A stretch of DNA of 64,000 bases from Gammaproteobacteria bacterium. Lineage in GTDB: Bacteria > Pseudomonadota > Gammaproteobacteria > Steroidobacterales > Steroidobacteraceae. The translations under genes and the position numbers were made by a program. The DNA lies in the NCBI GenBank assembly GCA_025350055.1, contig JANXYK010000066.1, forward strand, positions 62,001 through 126,000, written 5' to 3'. The notes under the pieces are model-generated. The model was not told where the DNA came from. It saw only the letters and a list, made by a program, of their open reading frames with translations, and searched no databases. Positions 1 through 8,366 of the stretch are shown piece after piece (positions within the stretch are counted from its first letter, which is position 1; each line of letters opens with the position of its first letter).

Positions 1-151
1 CCCACTCCAGCGGTTCGTGCTGTTCGGGATGCCAGAGGATGAAGCCCTTCTCCATGTTGCTCCAGAACCAGTCGATCATGCGCGCACTGACGCCCTCATG
101 CTTCCAGTCGAAGTGAGTGCCCATGGCGTCCTGCGAAATCGGGTAATCCAA
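1..151 (-). CDS. N-terminal part of a DAPG/phloretin-hydrolase-like protein (runs off the window)
   Basis: An open frame on the minus strand continues past base 1. It reads LDYPISQDAMGTHFDWKHEG and then MIDWFWSNMEKGFILWHPE; the M-I-D-W-F-W and L-W-H-P-E pattern recalls the 2,4-diacetylphloroglucinol/phloretin hydrolase (PhlG) family, metal-dependent C-C hydrolases acting on acylated phenols. The likely start is TTG at 151, because AGGA lies eight bases upstream (163-160); ATG at 124 is the alternative. An in-frame stop lies further upstream. It follows aceK by under 50 bases in the same direction and may be co-transcribed. Only about 50 residues are visible, so the family call is moderate. 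Confidence 0.5.
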   Translation of the reverse strand, partial: MDYPISQDAMGTHFDWKHEGVSARMIDWFWSNMEKGFILWHPEQHEPLEW

Positions 152-198
152 GGTGGCGATCCTGAGGTGAAGGGCAGTGCGCCCTGCGGATCATCTTA

Positions 199-1983
199 TC
201 ATCCGGTGGCGCAGACGGCGGCGCGCCTGACGACGCGCGAGAGCTCGAGGATCGCGCCGCTTTCGAGTTGTCGCTGGACGCTCTGCCAGTAGCGCGCTTG
301 CAGCAACTCGCCGTGTTCAGCCATGAAGGCCTGACGCTGTGCTCCATAAAAGGGCAGGAAGGCCCCGAAGGTTTCCGGAAACACGTCGGCATCATCAACG
401 GCAAACCAGGGCTCGGCGCTCATTTCCTCCTCGTGGTGCCGGGCCACGGGCAGCTCGCGAAACCTGCAATTTTGCAGCTCCGCGACCTCATCGTAGTCGT
501 AGAAGACCACACGGCCGTACTGCGTGACACCGAAGTTCTTGGCCAGCAGGTCGCCGGCAAAGATATTGGTGTGCGCGAGATCGCGCAGTGCGCTGCCGTA
601 GTCGAGCGCGGCCTCGGTGGCCTGCGGCAGGGGCGCGCTCTTCAGAAAGAGGTCGAGCGGCGTCACGCGACGCTCCATGTACAGATGTTCGAATACCAGG
701 TATTCGTCTTCGCAATGCACCGACTCGCCGGCGTCATGCTGCAGTTCGGCAAGCAGGGCCGATGAGAAGCGCGCGCGCGGAAAACGCGTGCGCCTGAATT
801 CCTGCGCGTCCACCAGCCGGCCGGCACGATCGTGCTTGAAGACGAAGTTGTAGCGCGCCTGCACTTCCGCGCGGCTGAGATTCTTCTGCACCGGGATGTG
901 ATCGCGGATCACCTTGAACACCACATCGAGCGAGGGCAGCGTGAAGCAGATCATCACCAGGCCGCGCTGGCCGGGCGCCACTTCAAACTCGTCGTCGGAG
1001 TGCTGCAGGTGATGCATGAGGCTGCGATGACGTTCGGTCTTGCCCTGCTTGGCGCGCCCGAGCACCGTGAACAATTCACCCACCGGGGCGCGCGGCAGCA
1101 ATTGGCGCAGGTACAGCACGGCGTCGGCCACATGCTCGAGATCCACGTGCAGGTAGGAACGCGCGTAGCCGAACAGGGTAGCGAGCTCCGCGGTACTGAG
1201 CATTACGCCCTCGAGCTCCACACCTTGTTCGTCGTGCTTCAATGCGAGTGCCAGCGGTAGCTCGAAGTTCTCGCCGATCACGCGTCCGACCACATAGGCG
1301 CGCGTGAAGTGATAGAAAATCTCGTCGATGACTTCCACGGCGACGATATCGCGGGCCGCCAGCTGTTGCTGCAGTTCGCTGGCGAGTTCGCGGGCACTGT
1401 CCGCCCGGTTGCGCCACGCCGCGGGCAGCGCGATCTGCTGCAACAGTTCGTCGGCCAGCGCTGGGAGGGAAGCGGTGTTGCGATACAACCTGAGCGGCAG
1501 TTGCGTGCCGGCGCGTGCCAGCGGATCCAGATCCGCGGCGACAAACTCGATCTCGGGCGCGACGCCCACGGTCTTGAAGATCCGCCGGGTCACGGAGCTG
1601 AAGTAGGTCTTGCAGAACTCGCTGTCGGGTAGACCCTCGATCAGATTGGCGAAGTGTCGCTTCGCATCGGGCCAGAACGCTGCCTCGTGCGTGACCGTGC
1701 CGATGCTGCGCTCCAGCTCGGCGATGGTCTGCTGCACGTAACGGTCATAAAGCTCGATGCGCTCGAGGGCATCGGCCTGGCTGCCGTGCCAGTCGCGATC
1801 GCGGAAACGCAGTGGCGCGCGTTGTGTCACGGCGCGGAAGGCCGCGTTGTAGGCCAGGAATCCCTCGACGATGCGCTGCGCGCACTGCCCGGCGCGCAGC
1901 GCCGAGCTGAAGGCCATGCTCACCGCGCCGACACCGGCGCGAGTGCCCGGCGCGGTGGACTGCGTGGCGGGCGCCGCGCTCAA
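199..1983 (-). CDS. aceK: Isocitrate dehydrogenase kinase/phosphatase AceK
   Basis: A bifunctional enzyme that phosphorylates isocitrate dehydrogenase (directing carbon into the glyoxylate shunt) and also reverses this. The 594-residue length matches the family. The C-terminal kinase-like domain shows [17 protein letters not shown] and [20 protein letters not shown] with the following D-Y-D-E, the conserved catalytic and metal-binding loop. The start is TTG at 1983, overlapping the aceA stop as TTGA, so translation is probably coupled to aceA. The first internal ATG ([10 protein letters not shown]) would drop about 22 residues. The order aceA-aceK lacks an adjacent aceB; malate synthase is supplied by glcB elsewhere in the window. 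Confidence 0.96.
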   Translation of the reverse strand: MSAAPATQSTAPGTRAGVGAVSMAFSSALRAGQCAQRIVEGFLAYNAAFRAVTQRAPLRFRDRDWHGSQADALERIELYDRYVQQTIAELERSIGTVTHEAAFWPDAKRHFANLIEGLPDSEFCKTYFSSVTRRIFKTVGVAPEIEFVAADLDPLARAGTQLPLRLYRNTASLPALADELLQQIALPAAWRNRADSARELASELQQQLAARDIVAVEVIDEIFYHFTRAYVVGRVIGENFELPLALALKHDEQGVELEGVMLSTAELATLFGYARSYLHVDLEHVADAVLYLRQLLPRAPVGELFTVLGRAKQGKTERHRSLMHHLQHSDDEFEVAPGQRGLVMICFTLPSLDVVFKVIRDHIPVQKNLSRAEVQARYNFVFKHDRAGRLVDAQEFRRTRFPRARFSSALLAELQHDAGESVHCEDEYLVFEHLYMERRVTPLDLFLKSAPLPQATEAALDYGSALRDLAHTNIFAGDLLAKNFGVTQYGRVVFYDYDEVAELQNCRFRELPVARHHEEEMSAEPWFAVDDADVFPETFGAFLPFYGAQRQAFMAEHGELLQARYWQSVQRQLESGAILELSRVVRRAAVCATG

Positions 1984-3284
1984 TGCGCCGCCTGCCGGAA
2001 CTGCTCCTCTTCCGTGCTGCCGGCGAGGGCCGCGAGGCGGGAGGGGCCCGCGGTAATCGTCTGGGTCACGGCATCGAAATAGCCGGCGCCGACTTCGCGC
2101 TGATGACGCGTGGCCGTGTAGCCGTGCTTTTCGGCAGCAAACTCCGCCTGCTGCAGGGCCACATAGGCAGACATCTGCGTCTGGCGATAGCCGCTGGCCA
2201 GCTCGAACATCGAGTAGTTCAGGGCATGGAAGCCGGCCAGGGTGATGAACTGGAATCGATAACCCATCGCCGCCAGCTCGCGCTGGAAGCTGGCGATGGC
2301 TGCATCGTCAAGTTTGCGCTTCCAGTTGAAGGAGGGTGAACAGTTGTAGGCCAGCATTTTGTCGGGGTACTGACGGTGCACCGCCTCGGCAAAACGCCTG
2401 GCATCGGCGATGTCCGGCTTGCCGGTCTCGCACCACAACAGGTCAGCGTAGGGAGCATAGGAGAGCGCGCGGTCAATGGCCTGGTCCAGGCCGCAACGCA
2501 CCTCGAAGAATCCTTCCGAAGTGCGCACGCCGGACTTGATGAACTGGCGATCGCGCTCGTCGATATCCGAGGTCAGGAGCGAGGCCGCCTCGGCATCGGT
2601 GCGCGCCACCAGCAGGGTAGTGGTGCCGCTGACATCGGCGGCCAACCGCGCTGCCACTAGTTTGTTGATGGCTTCCTGCGTGGGCACCAGCACCTTGCCG
2701 CCCATGTGGCCGCATTTCTTGGCGGAGGAGAGCTGGTCCTCGAAATGCACGCCGGCCGCGCCGGCCTCGATCATCTGCTTCATCAGTTCGAAGGCGTTGA
2801 GCACGCCACCGAAGCCCGCTTCGGCATCGGCGACGATAGGCTTGAGCCAGTCGATGCTGTCATCGCCCTCGGCGTGATGGATCTCGTCCGCACGTCGCAG
2901 GCAGTTGTTGATGCGTCGCACCGCTGCTGGCACAGAATCGGCGGGGTAGAGCGACTGGTCCGGGTACATCTGGCCGGCGAGGTTTGCATCGCCCGCCACC
3001 TGCCAGCCCGAAAGATAGATCGCATCCAATCCGGCCTTCACCTGCTGCATGGCCTGGTTGCCGGTCAGGGCGCCGAGCGCATTGACGAAGGGCTTGTCGT
3101 GCAGCGACTTCCACAGCTTGGCGGCCGTGAGGCGCGCGATCGTGTGGTCGACGCCGATGGTGCCGCGCAGGCGGATCACTTCCTCGGGCGTATACGCCCG
3201 GCTCACGCCGCGCCAGCGCGGATTGTGCTGCCAATCGTGGCGCAGGGCGGCGGCGGGGCTGTCGACGGCGGCGAGTATGTTCAT
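1980..3284 (-). CDS. aceA: Isocitrate lyase AceA
   Basis: Cleaves isocitrate to glyoxylate and succinate, the first committed step of the glyoxylate shunt. The signature KKCGH is present with the catalytic cysteine at about residue 191, and the N-terminal [21 protein letters not shown] matches proteobacterial AceA. I chose ATG 3284 ([10 protein letters not shown]), which gives 434 residues, the usual length. An upstream in-frame ATG at 3323 adds 13 residues without a clear ribosome site. It is the first gene of an aceA-aceK unit and is divergent from a regulator whose promoter region it shares. Confidence 0.97.
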   Translation of the reverse strand: MNILAAVDSPAAALRHDWQHNPRWRGVSRAYTPEEVIRLRGTIGVDHTIARLTAAKLWKSLHDKPFVNALGALTGNQAMQQVKAGLDAIYLSGWQVAGDANLAGQMYPDQSLYPADSVPAAVRRINNCLRRADEIHHAEGDDSIDWLKPIVADAEAGFGGVLNAFELMKQMIEAGAAGVHFEDQLSSAKKCGHMGGKVLVPTQEAINKLVAARLAADVSGTTTLLVARTDAEAASLLTSDIDERDRQFIKSGVRTSEGFFEVRCGLDQAIDRALSYAPYADLLWCETGKPDIADARRFAEAVHRQYPDKMLAYNCSPSFNWKRKLDDAAIASFQRELAAMGYRFQFITLAGFHALNYSMFELASGYRQTQMSAYVALQQAEFAAEKHGYTATRHQREVGAGYFDAVTQTITAGPSRLAALAGSTEEEQFRQAAH

Positions 3285-3349
3285 GCGGGTGATCCGTGGC
3301 TGCTCATGGCCCGACCATAGCATCGGGATCTCGGCAAGTTGACTATAGA

Positions 3350-3373
3350 AACTTCACAATGTTAATTTCACAA
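3350..3373. promoter_or_regulatory. Tandem repeat in the aceA/regulator divergent promoter, candidate operator
   Basis: Two copies of a 10-base element, AACTTCACAA at 3350-3359 and AATTTCACAA at 3364-3373, lie 14 bases apart in the short gap between aceA and the XRE regulator. A TATAGT hexamer reading toward aceA lies next to them at 3348-3343. Regulators of this class bind such elements upstream of glyoxylate-shunt genes, so autoregulation plus control of aceA is a reasonable inference. It is not shown by the sequence alone. Confidence 0.45.
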
Positions 3374-3378
3374 CAGCC

Positions 3379-4971
3379 ATGAGAACCCTCGGCAACACCC
3401 TGGCACGCAAGAGCCACCTGCTCGGCGCCAAGCTGCGCACCGTGCGCAAGCGCAATGGGCTCACGCTCGAGGAACTCTCGGCGCGCTGTATCCAGCTCGA
3501 TGCCGACAGCGCGCCCTCGATGTCCTACCTCAGCATGATCGAGTGCGGCAAGCGCATTCCTTCGCCTGAAATGCTGGAGTTGCTGGCGCGGGTGTTCCAG
3601 CGACAACCCTCCTGGTTTCTAGATGACAGCCAGGAAGACGAGGCGCCGGAGCTGCGGGCCGCCGGCCGCCGTGGCTCGCGGCCAGCGCGTACGGCGGGCG
3701 CGACTGCGTTGCCGCTGGAGCCGGCCTTCCTGTTCTCACGCGCGCTGCTGCAGGCGGCGATTCCGGAGCTGTTGTCACAGACCGGCACCACGGGGCGGCA
3801 GTTCGCGCACCTGCTGATCCGCTCGCACCAGGAGCTGTCGCGCAATGACTTCCCTGACCTGGAGCGTGCTGCCGAGAGTGTCGGCGCCCGGCAATTCCCG
3901 CTGGGCGTGGAAGACCTGCAGCGACTGTGCCGCCGTCAGGGCCTGAAGCTGCGCTGGTTCGACCGCCCACCGGTACTGGCACGCGACAAGGACCGCGAAG
4001 TGCGCAGCGTGGTGCGCTCTTTCTACGAGGCGCCGCACACGGTGTATCTCAATCGCGAATTGCAGGGCGATGTCGCGCGCCTGAAATTCGATCTCGCCTC
4101 GCACCTCGGGCACAAGGTGCTCCATGGTGGCGACGGACTGAAGACCGTGCACGCCACCGGCGGTGAGATGGGCGGCAGCCCCGAGAGCGGCGCCAGCACG
4201 CCCGCGGGCCTGAACGACCGGGATGTGCTGCATGCCTGGCGCGATTTCGAATGCAGTTTCTTCGCCGGTGCGCTGCTGTGCCCGAAGATTCCGTTCCGGC
4301 GCTTTCTTTCCAGCGAACGCTACCGGGTCGAGGCGGGTCGCAAGATCGATCTGACCCCCGCGGTAGTCATGCGGCGTATGACCAAGGTATCGCCGTACCC
4401 GTACTGGCATTTCTTCGACGCCTATCCGCCGGGGTACCTGCGGGCCGTGTATCGCGGCAACGACATTCCACTGCCCTGGGGCAACATGGCACAAGTCACC
4501 GACCCTTGTCCGCACTGGGCGGTGTTCCGCATGCTCAATGAGCGCAAGGAGCGCAGCACGCAGATCTCGGTGCTGCGCGATGGCCAGCGCTCGATACTGT
4601 ATTGCTGTCATTCGATTCGCACTCACGACATGGCGCGCAATCCGCATGTGCTGTCGGTGGGTATCGACCTGATGCCGGCGATGATCGCCAATGGCATCGA
4701 CGCGACAGAGCAGGTGGAGGCGGTGAGCGCGGCCTGCCTTGCCAATCGCGGCCAGGCGGCGATACCGGCCGGCGCGGCGCGCGCCATCGCCACCATCGCC
4801 AAAGTACTCAACATCGCCTGGCTCGAGGATGCGCTGGAGAATCCCGCCAGCATCATCTGTCCGCGCAGTACCCACTGCCAGCGCGCCGAGGCCTGTACCG
4901 GCGGCGCCTCGCGGGCGCGTGAGATCGCCGATGTGCGCGCCGAAATCCTGAGCCGGCCAGCGAAACGATAA
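3379..4971 (+). CDS. XRE-family short-chain fatty acid/glyoxylate-shunt regulator (RamB/ScfR/DUF3612-like)
   Basis: A 530-residue cytoplasmic transcription factor. Residues 10-75 form an XRE helix-turn-helix (AKLRTVRKRNGLTLEELSAR, then MSYLSMIECGKRIPSPEMLE). The middle resembles the IrrE/DUF955 peptidase-like domain, and the C-terminal part is cysteine-rich (DPCPHW; CPRSTHC followed by EAC), as in the acyl-CoA-sensing regulators of acetate and propionate metabolism. It is divergent from aceA-aceK and followed by an acetate symporter pair, so it most likely controls acetate use. The exact ligand cannot be read from sequence. Confidence 0.85.
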   Translation: MRTLGNTLARKSHLLGAKLRTVRKRNGLTLEELSARCIQLDADSAPSMSYLSMIECGKRIPSPEMLELLARVFQRQPSWFLDDSQEDEAPELRAAGRRGSRPARTAGATALPLEPAFLFSRALLQAAIPELLSQTGTTGRQFAHLLIRSHQELSRNDFPDLERAAESVGARQFPLGVEDLQRLCRRQGLKLRWFDRPPVLARDKDREVRSVVRSFYEAPHTVYLNRELQGDVARLKFDLASHLGHKVLHGGDGLKTVHATGGEMGGSPESGASTPAGLNDRDVLHAWRDFECSFFAGALLCPKIPFRRFLSSERYRVEAGRKIDLTPAVVMRRMTKVSPYPYWHFFDAYPPGYLRAVYRGNDIPLPWGNMAQVTDPCPHWAVFRMLNERKERSTQISVLRDGQRSILYCCHSIRTHDMARNPHVLSVGIDLMPAMIANGIDATEQVEAVSAACLANRGQAAIPAGAARAIATIAKVLNIAWLEDALENPASIICPRSTHCQRAEACTGGASRAREIADVRAEILSRPAKR

Positions 4972-5005
4972 TTCGCGTTATAGTGGCGCCAGGGGAGGGG
5001 GAGCC

Positions 5006-5320
5006 ATGACCGAATCCGACGCTGTCGACTGGGACGCCATCGTGCGCGATCCACGCTTCGTGGATCTGCATCAGCGCAAGAGCCGGTTCCTGTGGGGCCT
5101 GATGGCGCTGTCGGTGGGTTACTACTTCCTGTTGCCCATCGGCGCAGCATGGTTCCAGCCCCTGTTCCGGCAACGCGTCTGGGGTGTGGTCAATGTCGGG
5201 CTGCTGTTCGCGCTCAGCGAGTTCGTGGTGGCCTGGCTGATTGCCTGGTATTACTCGCGCCGTGCCGGCCGTGATTTCGACCGGCTCGCGGCGCAGATCG
5301 CCGCCGATCACCGGAAGTAA
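5006..5320 (+). CDS. DUF485 family small inner-membrane protein
   Basis: 104 residues with two hydrophobic segments (about 29-50 and 63-82) separated by a short loop; the N-terminus DWDAIVRDPRFVDLHQRKSR is typical of DUF485 (YjcH type). These proteins are encoded directly upstream of ActP acetate permeases and are presumed accessory subunits. The spacing to actP is only 2 bases, so the two are surely one transcript. A GGGGAGGGGGAG ribosome site precedes the ATG. Confidence 0.92.
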   Translation: MTESDAVDWDAIVRDPRFVDLHQRKSRFLWGLMALSVGYYFLLPIGAAWFQPLFRQRVWGVVNVGLLFALSEFVVAWLIAWYYSRRAGRDFDRLAAQIAADHRK

Positions 5321-5322
5321 CC

Positions 5323-7119
5323 ATGGGCGGCCCATCCGCGCACCGCGCGCTCACCCTCAGCATCTTTGCGATCGTGATCGCCACGACGATGTTCGTCACT
5401 TTCATCGCAGCGCGTCGCGTACGCTCGGCCAGCGATTTCTACACTGCCGGCGGTGGTGTGAGCGGCTGGCAAAACGGCTGGGCGATTGCCGGTGATTATC
5501 TGTCGGCCGCCTCGTTCCTGGGTATTGCCGGCCTGATCTCGCTCTACGGCTACGATGGCTTCATGTATTCGGTCGGCTGGCTGGTGGCCTATGTGACCGT
5601 GCTGCTGCTGATCGCCGAGCCTTGCCGGAACATCGGCCGCTACACGCTCTCCGACATCCTCTGTTACCGCAATGACCCGCGCAAGACGCGTATTGTCGGG
5701 GCGCTCTCGACCATCACCGTCTCGACCTTCTATCTCACTGCGCAGATGGTCGGTGGCGGCGTGCTGGTGAAGAACCTGATCGGCATCGACTACGAAGTCT
5801 CGGTGATCGGTGTCGGCGTGCTGATGCTCAGCTACGTGCTGTTCGGTGGCATGGTGGCGACCACCTGGGTGCAGATCATCAAGGCCGTGCTACTGGTGTG
5901 TGCATCGCTGCTGATCGTGATGCTGGTGTGGACGCCCTATGGTTACTCACTTCCGGCGTTCCTGGCCGACGTGGTGGCCGACCCGAAGGTGCAGGCGCGC
6001 GTCGCCACAGTGCTGGGCGATCCGGCCAAGTCGATGTCGGCCGCAGAGCTGGGTCAGCGCTTCCTGGAGCCTGGGCTGTATTTCAAGGCACCGATCGACC
6101 AGATCAGCCTGGGGATGGCGTTGGTCTTCGGCACTGCCGGCCTGCCACATATCCTGATGCGCTTCTTCACGGTGCGCACGGCTCAACAGGCGCGTCGCTC
6201 GGTGGTGTGGGCCATGGCAATCATTGGCGGATTCTATGTGCTGACTTTGTTCCTCGGTTTCGGCGCAGCACTGCATGTAGGCCCCTCTGCCATTGTCGCG
6301 GTCGATGCCGGCGGCAATATGGCGGGCCCTTTGCTCGCGCAGTACATCGGCGGTGGCGCGGATTCCTTTTTCGGCAACTTCATGCTGGCCTTCGTATCGG
6401 CCGTGGCGTTCGCGACGATTGTCGCTGTCGTCGCAGGCCTGGTATTGGCTGCGGCTTCCGCGATGGCGCACGATCTGTATGTGGGCGTGGTGCGCGCAGG
6501 CAAGGAGACGAGCGCGCAAGGGCAGGTGCGCGCGGCGCGCATCGCCACACTGATCGTGGGCGCGCTCTCGATCGGCATCGGTATTGCCGCCAAAGGGCAG
6601 AACGTCGCTGTACTGGTGGGGCTCGCCTTCGCGGTCGCGGCGAGCGCCAACTTCCCCTGCGTACTGCTGACGTTGCACTGGAAGCGCTGCAATACCAGCG
6701 GCATCGTCGCCGGCATGGTGGTCGGTACCGTCGCCGCTGTCGGCCTGACGCTGGTATCGCCCACCTTGAGCTATCCATTGGCGATCAAAGCCGCCGCGCA
6801 CAAGCTGCTCGACGGCGAGGCCGCGAAACGCGCTGCCGCGCAGACGCCGCAGGAGCTGGCGGCGGTGGACAAGGCGGTGGCCAAGGCGCAGGCGGATCTG
6901 GCCAAGTGGGGCGATGAAACCACGTCCTTCATGGGTCTGACGAAACCGCTGATCGAGCTCAAGAACCCGGGGATCATCTCTATCCCGCTGGGTTTCCTGG
7001 CGGTATTCCTGGGTTCGCTGTGGCGGCGCGACCGGCGTGCCGAGGCCACCTGGAACGAGGTCTACGCGCGGCAAAACACCGGTTTGCTGGTCTCGAAGGG
7101 AACTGCCGGACACGGCTGA
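5323..7119 (+). CDS. actP: Cation/acetate symporter ActP (solute:sodium symporter family)
   Basis: A multi-spanning inner-membrane transporter importing acetate and similar monocarboxylates with a cation. ActP signatures include SASDFYTAGGGVSGWQNG and AGDYLSAASFLGIAGLISLY near the N-terminus. At 598 residues it is longer than the usual ~550. The extra length is a charged, alanine-rich stretch at about residues 487-550 (HKLLDGEAAKRAAAQTPQEL and onward) between the last membrane segments, seen in some relatives of this permease. It pairs with DUF485 upstream and sits downstream of the glyoxylate-shunt regulator. Confidence 0.93.
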   Translation: MGGPSAHRALTLSIFAIVIATTMFVTFIAARRVRSASDFYTAGGGVSGWQNGWAIAGDYLSAASFLGIAGLISLYGYDGFMYSVGWLVAYVTVLLLIAEPCRNIGRYTLSDILCYRNDPRKTRIVGALSTITVSTFYLTAQMVGGGVLVKNLIGIDYEVSVIGVGVLMLSYVLFGGMVATTWVQIIKAVLLVCASLLIVMLVWTPYGYSLPAFLADVVADPKVQARVATVLGDPAKSMSAAELGQRFLEPGLYFKAPIDQISLGMALVFGTAGLPHILMRFFTVRTAQQARRSVVWAMAIIGGFYVLTLFLGFGAALHVGPSAIVAVDAGGNMAGPLLAQYIGGGADSFFGNFMLAFVSAVAFATIVAVVAGLVLAAASAMAHDLYVGVVRAGKETSAQGQVRAARIATLIVGALSIGIGIAAKGQNVAVLVGLAFAVAASANFPCVLLTLHWKRCNTSGIVAGMVVGTVAAVGLTLVSPTLSYPLAIKAAAHKLLDGEAAKRAAAQTPQELAAVDKAVAKAQADLAKWGDETTSFMGLTKPLIELKNPGIISIPLGFLAVFLGSLWRRDRRAEATWNEVYARQNTGLLVSKGTAGHG

Positions 7120-7168
7120 ACGGGCGCGCAGCGGCGGGCCTCAAGTTTTCCCGCACCCGGCCGTTCAG
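7116..7168. terminator. Long-loop inverted repeat after actP
   Basis: CTGAACGG at 7116-7123 (overlapping the actP stop) is exactly complementary to CCGTTCAG at 7161-7168, with a 37-base GC-rich loop. There is no U-run afterwards. It could be a weak transcription barrier or an RNA-stability element; the call is tentative. Confidence 0.3.
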
Positions 7169-7200
7169 TGTCGATACGACACGTGGAACCGGGTGTGGCC

Positions 7201-8268
7201 ATGAACGCAATCTCACTGCTTGGCAGCATGCTGCCCTCTCAGGCTTGGCAACCAGCCGCAGGTGCTGCCGCGCCTGCCGCGAATAGCGCGGGCGATGCCT
7301 CGCAGGTGCCGGCCTCGCAGGTGCCCGACAATGGCACGATCGGCGGTCTCCAGGAACTGGCAGCCTCGCTCCAGGGATTGCGCGGTGTTGCCGACACGCT
7401 GCGCGCCCAGCTCGAGTCGATGCTGGGTGACACCAGCGGTGCCAGCTCGGTGGCGAGTTCCGTGTCGGCGAGTCTAAGTCAACGTGCCAGCTTCCAGTTC
7501 GTCACCCAGGAAGGCGATGTGGTGGACCTGACCGTGCGCAGTCGCGCCTCGATTTCCAGCAGTGCCGCGAGCGTTCAGGATGCCACTGGCAGTGCCAGCG
7601 CATCCCGGACCACGGTGATTGCCAGCGCGCGACTTTCCGTACAGGTGCACGGCAATCTCAACGACAAGGAGCTGGCCGCGATCAAGGACGTGCTGGGGCA
7701 GGTGGAGACCCTGGCGGACAAATTCTTTGGTGGCGACGTGCAGGCAGCCTTCGCCGCTTCTGCCTCGCTGCAGATTGACAGCACGCAGCTGGCCTCGATG
7801 TCGCTGGATCTCAGCTCGCGCCTGCGTGTGCGCGGCGCGGCCCAGAGCACGATAGCTGCCGCGCCTGATGTCGTCGGCAGCGGGGCGCCAGCCACGACGA
7901 CACCCGCTGTAACGACAGATCCAGCCGCGACCACCACATCCGCCGCAGCGATCCCTGCGCCGCAGACGGTCGCACTGCCAGCAGTGACTACGGCTGCGGC
8001 CAACACTGCAGCGCCAACTGCCAGTGTGCAGCCTGCGCTGGACTACCTGGCCAATGTCCTGCAGCAATTTCAGAACGTCGCTTCAATCGAGCTGTCGATG
8101 AAAGCCAAATTGCAGATGTTGCTGATCGCAGTGATGCCCGCCGCCAAGGCGCCAGAGGCGACAGCAGGTAGTGCAGCAGCTGCCGGCGCGCCTGCCACAT
8201 CCGTTGTCGCTACGCCAGGTGTCGCTGCACTGGGTCAGCTCTCGAACGCAACCACGCTCGCGGCCTGA
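7201..8268 (+). CDS. DUF5610-like Ala/Ser/Thr-rich protein of unknown function
   Basis: 355 residues from ATG 7201 (GTG at 7168 is also in frame). A folded segment around residues 90-225 shows FVTQEGDVVDLTVRSR and then LADKFFGGDVQAAFAASASL, the pattern I associate with DUF5610: a small beta-rich part followed by helices. It is followed by a low-complexity Ala/Thr/Pro stretch (about 235-285) and a helical C-terminus. There is no signal peptide or membrane segment. No function is known for the family. The gene stands alone between actP and a TonB receptor. Confidence 0.7.
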   Translation: MNAISLLGSMLPSQAWQPAAGAAAPAANSAGDASQVPASQVPDNGTIGGLQELAASLQGLRGVADTLRAQLESMLGDTSGASSVASSVSASLSQRASFQFVTQEGDVVDLTVRSRASISSSAASVQDATGSASASRTTVIASARLSVQVHGNLNDKELAAIKDVLGQVETLADKFFGGDVQAAFAASASLQIDSTQLASMSLDLSSRLRVRGAAQSTIAAAPDVVGSGAPATTTPAVTTDPAATTTSAAAIPAPQTVALPAVTTAAANTAAPTASVQPALDYLANVLQQFQNVASIELSMKAKLQMLLIAVMPAAKAPEATAGSAAAAGAPATSVVATPGVAALGQLSNATTLAA

Positions 8269-8366
8269 GACGCGCTCACGAAGCCCGATCCGGGGCGGCG
8301 CGGCTGCAAATCCTCTAGAATCCGGTTCCTGGCGCCCCTTGCGGCGTAGCAGGTGGCACGGGATTC

